This document shows positions 1 through 7,280 of a stretch of 21,699 nt of DNA, in pieces. The position numbers were made by a program, and so were the translations under genes. The DNA comes from JBCCSZ01 sp039199225 (GTDB taxonomy: Bacteria > Bacteroidota > Bacteroidia > Chitinophagales > Saprospiraceae). The stretch's first letter is position 1; the number at the start of each line of letters is the position of its first letter. The stretch spans positions 1 to 21,699 of the forward strand of contig JBCCSZ010000114.1 in the NCBI GenBank assembly GCA_039199225.1. The letters are read 5' to 3'. The notes beneath the pieces are model-generated. The model saw only the letters and a list, made by a program, of their open reading frames with translations, searched no databases and had not been told where the DNA came from.

Positions 1-27
1 CAATAAGCTTCAGGCCGTTCTTAGAAC

Positions 28-63
28 AAAAGGCAATTTCCTGCATTCGGGAAATTGCCTTTT
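28..63. terminator. Bidirectional intrinsic terminator
   Basis: A 14-bp perfect inverted repeat (28-41 pairs with 50-63) encloses an 8-nt loop. The outer pairs are A-T, so a T-run follows the stem on both strands. It lies 24 nt beyond the dapF stop on the minus strand and can also end a plus-strand gene lying off the left edge. It is seen directly in the sequence. Confidence 0.85.
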
Positions 64-87
64 GCTTTGTACATACTGTGGGGAAAA

Positions 88-876
88 CTACAGCTCGATC
101 GATCCATCAAAAACCCGTACCGCGGGTCCGCACAGCCAAACTTCATCGAACCGTTCAGCAGTCCCTGCCTTAAACCGCACCTGTAAATCTCCTCCCTTGG
201 ATTGAATGGCGACCACTTGTCGCTCTGGTTTGGGCTGTCGAAGGTAGTGGCAAATTGCCGCAGCCGTCACGCCGGTACCACAGGAAAGCGTTTCATCTTC
301 CACGCCCCTTTCGTAGGTGGCTACGATGATGCCCTTTGAGGTCGTTTCCACAAAATTGACATTGACTCCCTCCTTGCGAAATCGCTCGGAATAGCGAATG
401 GCAGCCCCATTCTCCTTGACATTGATGTCGTCAATATCTTCTACAAAAATCACGTAGTGGGGCGAACCCGTATTCAACAAAAAGTAGTCCTCCCCGACCT
501 CTACCGAGTCAACATCCATCATCTTCAGTTCGACCCATCCATCCGGACGTATGTTGGCCGCATGCATGCCATCTATGGCCAAAAAGCGCGCTTGCTGCTC
601 AATGTGACCAACTTGCTGCGCAAAGCGAACGATGCAACGCCCTCCATTGCCACACATACTGCTCTCGCGGCCATCGGCATTGAAATACACCATTTCAAAG
701 TCGCAATCAGGATGGTTTTGCAACAAAATAAGGCCATCGGCCCCAATGCCAAAGCGGCGGTCGCAGAGGCGTTCGATCAAGGCTGTGTCTTTTCGGCTCA
801 GCCATTGCGTGGAGCGGTTGTCGATCATCACAAAATCGTTTCCAGCCCCCTGGTATTTGGAAAAAGGTATCTTCAT
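88..876 (-). CDS. dapF: Diaminopimelate epimerase
   Basis: DapF interconverts LL- and meso-diaminopimelate in the cytoplasm, in the lysine and peptidoglycan pathway. The 262-aa product has the usual family length. Both catalytic cysteines are in their motifs: C75 in MCGNGGRC and C199 in ETLSCGTGVTAAA. The N-terminus KYQGAGNDFVMIDN is the family signature, so the start is set at the Met 15 residues inside the longest open frame, whose extra N-terminus does not look like DapF. A terminator follows on the minus strand. Another terminator (899-941) separates it from the upstream gene, so it probably has its own promoter. Nothing is unusual; the call is near certain from the motifs. Confidence 0.97.
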   Translation of the reverse strand: MKIPFSKYQGAGNDFVMIDNRSTQWLSRKDTALIERLCDRRFGIGADGLILLQNHPDCDFEMVYFNADGRESSMCGNGGRCIVRFAQQVGHIEQQARFLAIDGMHAANIRPDGWVELKMMDVDSVEVGEDYFLLNTGSPHYVIFVEDIDDINVKENGAAIRYSERFRKEGVNVNFVETTSKGIIVATYERGVEDETLSCGTGVTAAAICHYLRQPKPERQVVAIQSKGGDLQVRFKAGTAERFDEVWLCGPAVRVFDGSIEL

Positions 877-898
877 AAAAACATCGTAGGATTCCGTT

Positions 899-941
899 AA
901 AAAACAAACGAGGAAAGCCAAAGATCAGCATTCCTCGTTTG
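899..941 (-). terminator. Intrinsic terminator of the T9SS protein gene
   Basis: An 11-bp perfect stem (905-915 with 931-941) has a 15-nt loop and, reading the minus strand, is followed by six T (899-904). It lies just downstream of the stop at 969, so transcription of that gene should end before dapF. Confidence 0.8.
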
Positions 942-968
942 AATTTCAAAATTTATGGAATTGGAACC

Positions 969-1982
969 CTACTGCCGCACCAACTTGCGAACCATCCGGC
1001 CGTCGGCTGTCTGTAGCTCCAAGAAATACAGTCCAACTGCCAAGCCACTAAGGTCGACCTCCGTATCGATGCGCGAGTTGTTGAAAGACTGTTGAGCCAG
1101 CAGTACACCTTGAACAGAAGTCAGCTTCAGCTGGACCTGCTCTGGCCGCTCGAAGTCCGCCTGCAAGCGAGTCGATTGCGATGCAGGATTGGGAAACAAG
1201 CTAAAAGAAAGTAAACTGCTGGGTTCTTTCGCAGAAGAAATTAACCCGACCGTATAGGTTTCTGTCACCGTTTCGCAGCCTCTGCTATCAGTGATGGTAC
1301 ATTTGTACTCTCCGGTAGCTAAGTTTTCAATGTCCTCCGTTTCTGCTCCATTGCTCCACTTGAAAGTGTAAGGAGCCGTTCCGGTGTCTACCGTAATGTC
1401 GATGGACCCATTGTCTTCAGAGGGTGTGGCATCGATGATCTCTGCGTTGGTAACCGTCGGTCCGGAAACCAGGACAATGCCTCCATCAACGACCGCCTCG
1501 ACGCGCGTGGCCATACCATTGACGCGCTGGGTAAATTCCGTTGGCGTTGGATCGTCCATAAAAGTGAAGGTAGAGCTGTCTCCGGCATCGCCGATGGCCG
1601 TAAAGTTCAACTTCAGAAAAATCTCTCCATCGTCCATGCTCAGTGGCGTACCGTACCAAGTAATTTCCAGGGTACCTTTGTCGGCATCCAGATTGAAGAC
1701 CATCGTCATAAAATGTACATCGATGAATCGCATATCCGGGTCTACTTCGATGATGGACTTGTCCCAGGAAAGGGTAAACTGCATCCCTTCTACCTCGACA
1801 AAATTCTTGAGGCTGAAAGCTACTTCAAAATCTTCTCCAGGGCAGGCCACTTTGCCGTCGACATTGACCTCGGGGACGGAATCGTTGAGTATGTGGTAAA
1901 AACGGGTGGTCGCAAGGGTTCCTGTTGCATAACTCAAAGTGCTGACCAACAAGAGTAAAACAGGGAGTAAAGTCTTTTTCAT
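969..1982 (-). CDS. Secreted cohesin-like/SprB-repeat protein with T9SS type A sorting domain
   Basis: This 337-aa protein is predicted to be secreted. It has a signal peptide (about 1-19, ending YAT), then a cohesin-like beta-sandwich (about 38-172; note VEGMQFTLSWD and GEIFLKLNFTAIG). An SprB-type repeat follows (about 175-245; TAPYTFKWSNGAETEDI, GEYKCTITDSRGC). The last 76 residues form a T9SS type A sorting domain (FSLFPNPASQS ... GLYFLELQTADGRMVRKLVRQ). In the T9SS, this domain directs outer-membrane translocation and is usually cleaved. Cohesin-like domains mediate protein-protein binding in cellulosomes, but no dockerin partner is seen here. The specific function is unknown; an adhesive or scaffold role is inference. 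It has its own terminator and a candidate promoter at 2001-2029. Confidence 0.88.
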   Translation of the reverse strand: MKKTLLPVLLLLVSTLSYATGTLATTRFYHILNDSVPEVNVDGKVACPGEDFEVAFSLKNFVEVEGMQFTLSWDKSIIEVDPDMRFIDVHFMTMVFNLDADKGTLEITWYGTPLSMDDGEIFLKLNFTAIGDAGDSSTFTFMDDPTPTEFTQRVNGMATRVEAVVDGGIVLVSGPTVTNAEIIDATPSEDNGSIDITVDTGTAPYTFKWSNGAETEDIENLATGEYKCTITDSRGCETVTETYTVGLISSAKEPSSLLSFSLFPNPASQSTRLQADFERPEQVQLKLTSVQGVLLAQQSFNNSRIDTEVDLSGLAVGLYFLELQTADGRMVRKLVRQ

Positions 1983-2000
1983 ATGAGATTATTTATAGAA

Positions 2001-2029
2001 CAAATATCAAACAAGACTATAACATCCAA
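2001..2029 (-). promoter_or_regulatory. Candidate Bacteroidota promoter for the T9SS protein
   Basis: On the minus strand, TTG (2027-2029) is followed after 18 nt by GATATTTG (2001-2008). This is one mismatch from the Bacteroidota -7 box TAnnTTTG, at usual spacing. The start codon is at 1982, which leaves a short leader. It is a pattern match only. Confidence 0.35.
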
Positions 2030-2055
2030 CTATCATACCGGATAGGGGTTTTAGG

Positions 2056-2155
2056 ATTTCGTAGTCGGTGATTTGGGGATTGAGGGGGCAATGTTTTGGG
2101 GATTTGGTGGTTGGTGATTGGGTGATCAGTGATTTTGTAATTGGGTGATTTTGTG
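2056..2155 (+). repeat. Degenerate 8-nt tandem repeat tract
   Basis: Read on the plus strand, this tract breaks into units near 8 nt such as ATTTGGTG, ATTGGGTG, ATTTTGTA, ATTGGGTG and ATTTTGTG. Some units are 7 nt, and two longer interruptions lie around 2079-2101. It sits between the start of the T9SS protein gene and the stop of the 77-aa protein gene. The same unit family recurs at 7012-7181 and 11381-11492. Confidence 0.75.
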
Positions 2156-2169
2156 AATAACTCCAAGGG

Positions 2170-2403
2170 TTATTCAGTTGTTTTTACTTCGATGCTGTCC
2201 TTTTCTGTTTGCATGCGTTGTTCCCATTGTTGGCGGTCCTCTTCTGTGAGGGTAAAGTGTCGATAGGCCATGAGGGAGACGACGGATAATATGATGGCCA
2301 GAGAGATAAAAGACCATTTCCACCCCCAAATATTGCCGATGTATTCACCATCCCATTGGTCCCATGGGCTTTCCGGATCGTTGTTGTGTCTATTTTTTGC
2401 CAT
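2170..2403 (-). CDS. Small single-pass membrane protein, unknown function
   Basis: I do not recognise this 77-aa protein. It begins with a polar, Asn/Trp-rich stretch (MAKNRHNNDPESPWDQWDG), then one strong hydrophobic segment (about residues 30-46), then a charged, Glu/Gln-rich tail likely to be helical (TEEDRQQWEQRMQTEKD). It has no cleavable signal. The gene is divergent from the HtrA-type protease across a 202-nt intergenic stretch holding candidate promoters for both. A small membrane partner of the protease is conceivable but is speculation. The single clean frame, the proper TM segment and the bounded intergenic space support a real gene. Confidence 0.7.
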   Translation of the reverse strand: MAKNRHNNDPESPWDQWDGEYIGNIWGWKWSFISLAIILSVVSLMAYRHFTLTEEDRQQWEQRMQTEKDSIEVKTTE

Positions 2404-2462
2404 ACGCTGATGATGGATTCACACTAGAGAATGCCAAAAATTCGTTTTTCATAAACAAAAAC

Positions 2463-2494
2463 TAAAAATAAACTCTAATTGTTATATGAGCAAA
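2463..2494 (-). promoter_or_regulatory. Candidate promoter for the 77-aa membrane protein
   Basis: On the minus strand, TTTG (2491-2494) is followed after 20 nt by TATTTTTA (2463-2470), 7 of 8 to TAnnTTTG apart from the last base. The leader to the start at 2403 would be about 50 nt. This is a pattern match. Confidence 0.35.
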
Positions 2495-2495
2495 A

Positions 2496-2525
2496 TTTGT
2501 TGATATTATCATCGAAGTATTTTAA
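2496..2525 (+). promoter_or_regulatory. Candidate promoter for the HtrA-type protease
   Basis: TTTG (2496-2499), then 18 nt, then TATTTTAA (2518-2525), a partial match to TAnnTTTG. It lies back to back with the minus-strand candidate, so the two -33 boxes nearly touch. The leader to 2606 would be about 75 nt. This is a weak match. Confidence 0.3.
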
Positions 2526-2605
2526 ATTGTTTGTTTGTATCACAAGGGATATGGTTACTTGAATGAATGACCCGTTAGTCGATCACACCCTAGCATAAGC
2601 AGCTT

Positions 2606-4033
2606 ATGAAAAACTTAGGATTAATTGTCGTTGTATCACTGGTAAGTGCTTTTTTCTCCATTGGCATCTATCGCTATTTCGAAGAACCACAAAAGGTTGT
2701 TGTCCAGGAGAGCGCACCAGCTGTATACGCCAATTATACTGAGCCTATCTCTAACATCGACATTTCTCCCCGAAAGTTTTTGTCTTCTTCTCCAACCAAT
2801 TTTATAGCTGCTGCTGAATCCGTGACGCCCGCAGTGGTGAATATCAAAACCAGCGGGGAAGACTATGGTTTCTGGGTTGGTAGTTCCTTCAATGGTGCTT
2901 CTGGCTCTGGTGTTTTGATTTCTTCAGATGGCTACATCGTAACCAACAACCACGTCATCGAAGATGGAAAAAAGATAGAAATAACGCTGAACGACAGACG
3001 TAGTTTCGATGCCGACCTGATTGGAATCGATCCCTCTACCGATCTCGCATTGCTGAAAGTAAAAGGCAAGAGTTTACCTTTTATCGACTTTGGCAACTCC
3101 GACTCCATCCGGGTTGGTGAGTGGGTGCTGGCCGTTGGCAACCCTTTTAATCTCAATTCAACCGTTACAGCTGGCATCGTCAGTGCAAAGGGTCGCAACA
3201 TCGATATTCTGGAAGACAACTACAGTGTAGAATCCTTCATACAGACCGACGCAGCAGTGAACCCTGGCAACAGCGGTGGCGCCTTGGTCAATACCAATGG
3301 CGAACTGATCGGCATCAATACAGCCATTATTACTCGCTCGGGGCGTTACGAAGGCTATTCTTTTGCCATTCCTGCCAATTTGGTTCGCAAAATTGTCAAA
3401 GACATCAAGGATTATGGCATTGTTCAAAGAGCCATTTTGGGTGTCAGCATCGATGATGTTGACGAAGAATTGGCGGAAGAACTGGGCTTGGGCAGTATTG
3501 CCGGTGTTTACATCAAGCGCGTTACGCCCAACAGTGGTGCCGAAGATGGTGGCATTCGCCGCAATGATGTCATTACCTCCATTAATGGGATTGAAACGCC
3601 CAGCTCTCCCGAGCTACAGGAGCAGGTCGCTCGCTATCGCCCTGGCAATACTATCGAGGTTGAATTCATCCGCAGTGGCAAGAAACGCAAAACCCGCATT
3701 ACGCTCAAAAATAAAAGCAATACAACCTCATTGGTCGGATCAACAGACGAATCGGTTCTCGACAAACTAGGGGTTGAGCTTAGAAACCTCTCCAAATCCG
3801 AGCGCCGTCGCCTACAAACGGAAGGGGTCATGGTGAAAAGCATCATTAGAGGCTCCAAAATAGAGCGTACCAACATGGACCCTGGCTTCATCATCACTAA
3901 GGTCAACGACGCAAGAGTAGGCAACGTAGAAGAAGTTATTCAAGCTTTGAAAGGTGCCAAGGGCGAAGTTTTGCTGGAAGGCATCTACGAAAATTACCCA
4001 GGCGAATGGGGCTATAAATTTTCAACCTCATAG
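2606..4033 (+). CDS. htrA: HtrA/DegP-type periplasmic serine protease with two PDZ domains
   Basis: This 475-aa envelope protease degrades or refolds misfolded proteins. An N-terminal hydrophobic segment (about 4-22) acts as a signal anchor or signal peptide. The trypsin-like domain (about 65-265) carries the full triad: H116 in TNNHVIEDG, D146 in STDLALLKV and S223 in PGNSGGALVN. PDZ1 spans about 277-368 (ILGVSIDDV ... GIRRNDVITSINGIETP). PDZ2 spans about 383-470 (GVMVKSIIRGS ... DPGFIITKVNDARVG). Length and order match the Bacteroidota Do/DegQ family. It is followed after 95 nt by the carboxylase gene. It is catalytically intact; whether it is the DegP or DegQ type cannot be told from sequence. 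Confidence 0.95.
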   Translation: MKNLGLIVVVSLVSAFFSIGIYRYFEEPQKVVVQESAPAVYANYTEPISNIDISPRKFLSSSPTNFIAAAESVTPAVVNIKTSGEDYGFWVGSSFNGASGSGVLISSDGYIVTNNHVIEDGKKIEITLNDRRSFDADLIGIDPSTDLALLKVKGKSLPFIDFGNSDSIRVGEWVLAVGNPFNLNSTVTAGIVSAKGRNIDILEDNYSVESFIQTDAAVNPGNSGGALVNTNGELIGINTAIITRSGRYEGYSFAIPANLVRKIVKDIKDYGIVQRAILGVSIDDVDEELAEELGLGSIAGVYIKRVTPNSGAEDGGIRRNDVITSINGIETPSSPELQEQVARYRPGNTIEVEFIRSGKKRKTRITLKNKSNTTSLVGSTDESVLDKLGVELRNLSKSERRRLQTEGVMVKSIIRGSKIERTNMDPGFIITKVNDARVGNVEEVIQALKGAKGEVLLEGIYENYPGEWGYKFSTS

Positions 4034-4128
4034 AAGTCTTCGACGGCTCTGTCATCCTCAATCTTTTTTGTATTTTGGCGATCTCCTACTAACTCTGTCA
4101 GCCTCATGCTGGCCCTAAAGACTTGTAT

Positions 4129-5763
4129 ATGACCAAAGCGGAACTCGAGATCAATCAGAACATCGATGCCATTAAGCTGTCCATTTCCCGCATGCAGCAA
4201 CGCCTCAACCGAATCTACCTGGGTGGTGGTCAAAAAAAGATCGACAAACTGCACAGCCGAGGCAAAATGACGGCTCGCGAAAGAATTGCGAACCTCATCG
4301 ATGAAGGCAGCCATTTTCAAGAAATTGGAGCCTTTGCTGGCTATGGGATGTACGAGGAGTATGGAGGTTGTCCGTCGGGCGGTGTCGTAACAGGCTTGGG
4401 ATACATCAGCAAGCGACTGTGCATGATTGTAGCCAATGATGCGACTGTCAAGGCTGGTGCCTGGTTCCCCATCACAGGAAAGAAAAACCTTCGGGCGCAG
4501 GAAATCGCCATGGAAAACCGCATTCCAATCATCTACTTGGTCGATAGTGCAGGGGTTTTTCTGCCCATGCAAGATGAGATTTTCCCAGATAAAGAGCACT
4601 TTGGACGGATTTTCCGAAACAACGCGCGCATGTCGAGCATGGGCATACCACAGATTGCCGCCATCATGGGCAGCTGCGTGGCTGGTGGTGCTTATCTGCC
4701 CATCATGTCGGACGAGGCCCTCATTGTCGAAGGAACCGGCTCCATTTTTTTGGCGGGACCTTACCTGGTAAAGGCGGCCATCGGAGAGGATGTCGACAAA
4801 GAAACCCTAGGGGGCGCCACTACGCAAAGTGAGATTTCGGGTGTCACCGATTACAAAATGCCTGATGATGCGACCTGCCTGCAAACCATCCGGGACTTAG
4901 TCGGCCAAATGGGACCTTTCGCCCTAACGGGCTTCAACAGAGAAACACCGGCACCTCCTAAAGTCAAGCCAGAAAACCTCTACAGCATCATCCCTCACTT
5001 GCCAACCAAACCTTACAATACCCTTGAGCTGCTCAAATGCCTGGTGGACGATTCCAAGATCACCCAGTACAAGCAGGGCTATGGCAAAACGATCATTTGT
5101 GCCTACGCCCGCATAGATGGTTGGTCGGTGGGCATCGTCATCAACAATCGACAGGTGGTCAAAAACAAGAAGGGTGAAATGCAGTTCGGAGGTGTCATCT
5201 ATTCCGATTCGGCCGATAAGGCAGCCAGGTTTATTATGAATTGCAATCAGAAGAAAATTCCGCTGGTTTTCATGCACGATGTCACGGGCTTCATGGTGGG
5301 CAAACGCTCCGAGCATGGAGGCATCATCAAGGATGGTGCAAAAATGGTGAATGCCGTTTCAAATAGCACAGTTCCCAAATTTACCATCGTGGTTGGAAAT
5401 TCCTATGGGGCTGGCAACTATGCCATGTGTGGCAAGGCTTACGACCCCAGATTGATTGTGGGTTGGCCCAACGCCAAGATAGCTGTAATGGGTGGTACAC
5501 AAGCAGCCAAAACACTGATGCAAATACAGGTTAAGACCCGGGAGGCCAAAGGCGAAAAGGTTTCTGAAGAAGAACAACAAAAGCTCTTCGAGAAGATCAA
5601 GGGGCGCTATGATGAGCAGACATCGCCCTACTATGCAGCGGCTCGGCTGTGGCTGGATGCCATCATCGATCCACTGGAAACCCGCCGTTTGATCTCCATG
5701 GGCATTGAAGCGGCCAACCACGCCCCACTAGAACCTTTTAATGTAGGTGTTCTTCAAACCTGA
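4129..5763 (+). CDS. Acyl-CoA carboxylase beta (carboxyltransferase) subunit, methylcrotonyl-CoA type
   Basis: This subunit moves CO2 from carboxybiotin to an acyl-CoA in the cytoplasm. The 544-aa protein has the N-terminal half with DSAGVFLPMQDEIFPD (about 139-154), HFGRIF and GSCVAGGAYLPIMSDE (about 181-196). The C-terminal half carries MHDVTGFMVG, GNSYGAGNYAMCGKAYDPR and AVMGGTQAA. The FLPMQ...FPD..HFGRIF block is typical of methylcrotonyl-CoA carboxylase beta (MccB, leucine breakdown) rather than propionyl-CoA carboxylase. The start is the ATG, two codons inside the longest frame, which begins with TTG. No biotin carboxylase or biotin-carrier subunit is in the window, so the alpha partner must be encoded elsewhere. 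It stands 4 nt before a 40-codon gene. The family is certain; the substrate is probable. Confidence 0.93.
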   Translation: MTKAELEINQNIDAIKLSISRMQQRLNRIYLGGGQKKIDKLHSRGKMTARERIANLIDEGSHFQEIGAFAGYGMYEEYGGCPSGGVVTGLGYISKRLCMIVANDATVKAGAWFPITGKKNLRAQEIAMENRIPIIYLVDSAGVFLPMQDEIFPDKEHFGRIFRNNARMSSMGIPQIAAIMGSCVAGGAYLPIMSDEALIVEGTGSIFLAGPYLVKAAIGEDVDKETLGGATTQSEISGVTDYKMPDDATCLQTIRDLVGQMGPFALTGFNRETPAPPKVKPENLYSIIPHLPTKPYNTLELLKCLVDDSKITQYKQGYGKTIICAYARIDGWSVGIVINNRQVVKNKKGEMQFGGVIYSDSADKAARFIMNCNQKKIPLVFMHDVTGFMVGKRSEHGGIIKDGAKMVNAVSNSTVPKFTIVVGNSYGAGNYAMCGKAYDPRLIVGWPNAKIAVMGGTQAAKTLMQIQVKTREAKGEKVSEEEQQKLFEKIKGRYDEQTSPYYAAARLWLDAIIDPLETRRLISMGIEAANHAPLEPFNVGVLQT

Positions 5764-5767
5764 TACT

Positions 5768-5890
5768 ATGAAAGAAAAAACAAAAGCCTGGCTGAAGCGA
5801 ATCGGTTGGGCTGGCTTTCTTTTTTTCCTCATCAAGGGCCTGGTATGGATTGGTATCTTTCTCTGGGCCGGCAAATGTGCCTTTGAATGA
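5768..5890 (+). CDS. 40-aa single-pass membrane peptide, unknown function
   Basis: This short open frame encodes a basic N-terminus (MKEKTKAWLKRIGW), one hydrophobic segment of about 20 residues (AGFLFFLIKGLVWIGIFLWA) and a short tail, GKCAFE. It starts 4 nt after the carboxylase stop. Its TGA overlaps the ATG of the methyltransferase gene as ATGA (5887-5890), so the three genes are tightly packed and probably translationally coupled. The length, charge pattern and fit into the gap argue for a real microprotein. I recall similar small KRIG..GFLFFLIKGL-type proteins in Bacteroidota genomes but cannot verify that here. Function unknown; the positive-inside rule suggests the N-terminus is cytoplasmic. 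Confidence 0.72.
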   Translation: MKEKTKAWLKRIGWAGFLFFLIKGLVWIGIFLWAGKCAFE

Positions 5891-7038
5891 AATTGCTTGC
5901 AAAAACCCTTTTTGGACTAGAGGAACTGTTGGTCAAAGAACTCGAAGCGCTTGGTGCCAGCCACATCGAACCCATGAAAAGGGCCGTCTCTTTTGAAGGC
6001 GATCAGCGGCTGCTCTACCGAGCCAACCTAGAGTTGCGGACGGCCCTGCGAATCTTGGTGCCTATCAAAAGCTTTCGCGCACAAAACGACCATCAACTCT
6101 ATAACAAAGCTTTCAAATTCAATTGGAGCAAATACTTGGACAACAATCGGACTTTTGCCATTGATGCAGTGGTCCATTCCGACTTTTTTCGGCATTCAAA
6201 GTATGCCTCTCTACGACTCAAAGACGCCATCGTCGATCAATTTCGCAAACATACGGGACAGCGCCCTAGCGTAGATACCCGCCTACCCAACGTCCGGTTT
6301 CACCTACACATCAATGGCGATCGCATCAATATTTCTTTGGACAGCTCAGGAGATTCGCTGCACAAACGAGGCTACCGGGTCCATTCCGTCGATGCCCCCA
6401 TCAACGAAGTCCTGGCCGCTGGAATGATCCTTTTGTCAGGTTGGCAGGCCGATTGTGACTTCCTGGACCCCATGTGCGGCTCCGGAACCATTCCGATCGA
6501 AGCGGCCATGATTGCCCACAACATCGCTCCCAATCTCCACCGCCCCGCCTTCGGCTTCGAACGCTGGACAGATTTCGACCGAGCACTTTGGTCGGATGTA
6601 CTACAACATGCCAAAGATCAAATTCGTACTTTTGATTACGACATTTACGCTTTCGACAAGGACTTTCGAGCCATCAAGGCTTGCCAACAGAATGTCTTTT
6701 CGGCCCATCTGGATGGCAAGGTGCAAATAGCGCGCAAGAAGTTCGAAAACCTCGAAGGTCCTATGCGCCGCCCAAGCCTGTTGATGATGAATCCACCTTA
6801 CGACGAGCGATTGCAACAGACGGACATCGGAGCGTTTTACCGAAGCATCGGCGACCAACTCAAGCAGTCGTTTGCCGGCTGTGCGGCTTGGCTGATTTCT
6901 TCGAACATTGCCGCCCTGAAACAGTTGGGCCTGCGACCATCCTTGAAAAAGACCTTATTTAATGGGGCTTTGGAGTGTCGGTTGCATCGGTATGAGATGT
7001 ATGAGGGGAAGGGTGATTTGGTGAGCGGTGAGCAGTGA
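5887..7038 (+). CDS. THUMP-domain class I SAM-dependent RNA methyltransferase (RlmL-like)
   Basis: This 383-aa protein belongs to the family of the N-terminal half of RlmL/YcbY, which makes N2-methylguanosine in 23S rRNA. The N-terminal ferredoxin-like/THUMP region spans about 1-155 (GLEELLVKELEALGA; VRFHLHINGDRINISLDSSG). The Rossmann methyltransferase domain begins near 170, with the SAM motif DPMCGSGTIPIEAA (194-207) and the catalytic NPPY motif (302-305, MMNPPYDERL). The start overlaps the stop of the 40-aa peptide gene. The last codons (DLVSGEQ) are written in repeat-like DNA (ATTTGGTG plus 7-nt GGTGAGC units). The true ancestral C-terminus may therefore have been altered. The target G2445 is inferred by homology. 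Confidence 0.92.
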   Translation: MKLLAKTLFGLEELLVKELEALGASHIEPMKRAVSFEGDQRLLYRANLELRTALRILVPIKSFRAQNDHQLYNKAFKFNWSKYLDNNRTFAIDAVVHSDFFRHSKYASLRLKDAIVDQFRKHTGQRPSVDTRLPNVRFHLHINGDRINISLDSSGDSLHKRGYRVHSVDAPINEVLAAGMILLSGWQADCDFLDPMCGSGTIPIEAAMIAHNIAPNLHRPAFGFERWTDFDRALWSDVLQHAKDQIRTFDYDIYAFDKDFRAIKACQQNVFSAHLDGKVQIARKKFENLEGPMRRPSLLMMNPPYDERLQQTDIGAFYRSIGDQLKQSFAGCAAWLISSNIAALKQLGLRPSLKKTLFNGALECRLHRYEMYEGKGDLVSGEQ

Positions 7039-7085
7039 GCAAGTTATTGGGTGGTTTGGTGATTTGGTGGTTTGGTGGGCGAGTG
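7012..7085 (+). repeat. 8-nt and 7-nt tandem repeat tract at the end of the methyltransferase gene
   Basis: ATTTGGTG (7016-7023) overlaps three 7-nt units GGTGAGC, GGTGAGC and AGTGAGC (7020-7040). After five bases come five in-phase 8-nt units: ATTGGGTG, GTTTGGTG, ATTTGGTG, GTTTGGTG and GGCGAGTG (7046-7085). The tract begins inside the coding sequence and supplies its stop codon. Confidence 0.8.
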
Positions 7086-7252
7086 TAGGTTGCGGCTGTA
7101 AGGTGGAGTAGATTGCTTTTTTTATTGTTCTTGGGTGTGGTGATGGGCTGCATACTGATTTGGTGGTTTGGTGGGTGAGTGCGGGTTGCGACTGTAAAGT
7201 GGAGTGGGTTGCTGTTTTTGTTGTTCTTGGGTGTGGTGATGGGCTGTGTACT
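7061..7252 (+). repeat. 96-bp tandem direct duplication, two copies
   Basis: Copy 1 is 7061-7156 and copy 2 is 7157-7252. They align without gaps and differ at about 11 of 96 positions by hand count. Each begins with ATTTGGTG-GTTTGGTG satellite units and continues into a sequence that, in one shared frame, encodes a hydrophobic stretch (LLFLLFLGVVMGC). The 96-bp period equals 12 x 8 nt and 32 codons. No intact gene spans both copies, because stop codons interrupt the frame (for example TAG at 7086-7088 and TGA at 7176-7178). Confidence 0.9.
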
Positions 7253-7280
7253 TATTTTGTATTGTAAAATTCAGGGAAGG

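Noticed and set aside
2154..2176. Hairpin TGAATAAC...GTTATTCA over the stop codon of the 77-aa protein gene, considered as a terminator.
   Set aside because: On the minus strand, the direction of that gene, no T-run follows the stem. The T-run is on the plus strand, where there is no upstream gene.
6959..7153. Minus-strand open frame of 64 codons, Pro/Thr/His-rich.
   Set aside because: It is only a reading of repeat DNA and the end of the methyltransferase gene; its composition mirrors the repeats.
7179..7280. GTG-started N-terminal extension of the small secreted protein (34 more residues).
   Set aside because: It would be encoded by copy 2 of the 96-bp repeat and would put a second hydrophobic stretch before a good signal peptide. 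The ATG at 7281 has a purine-rich leader.
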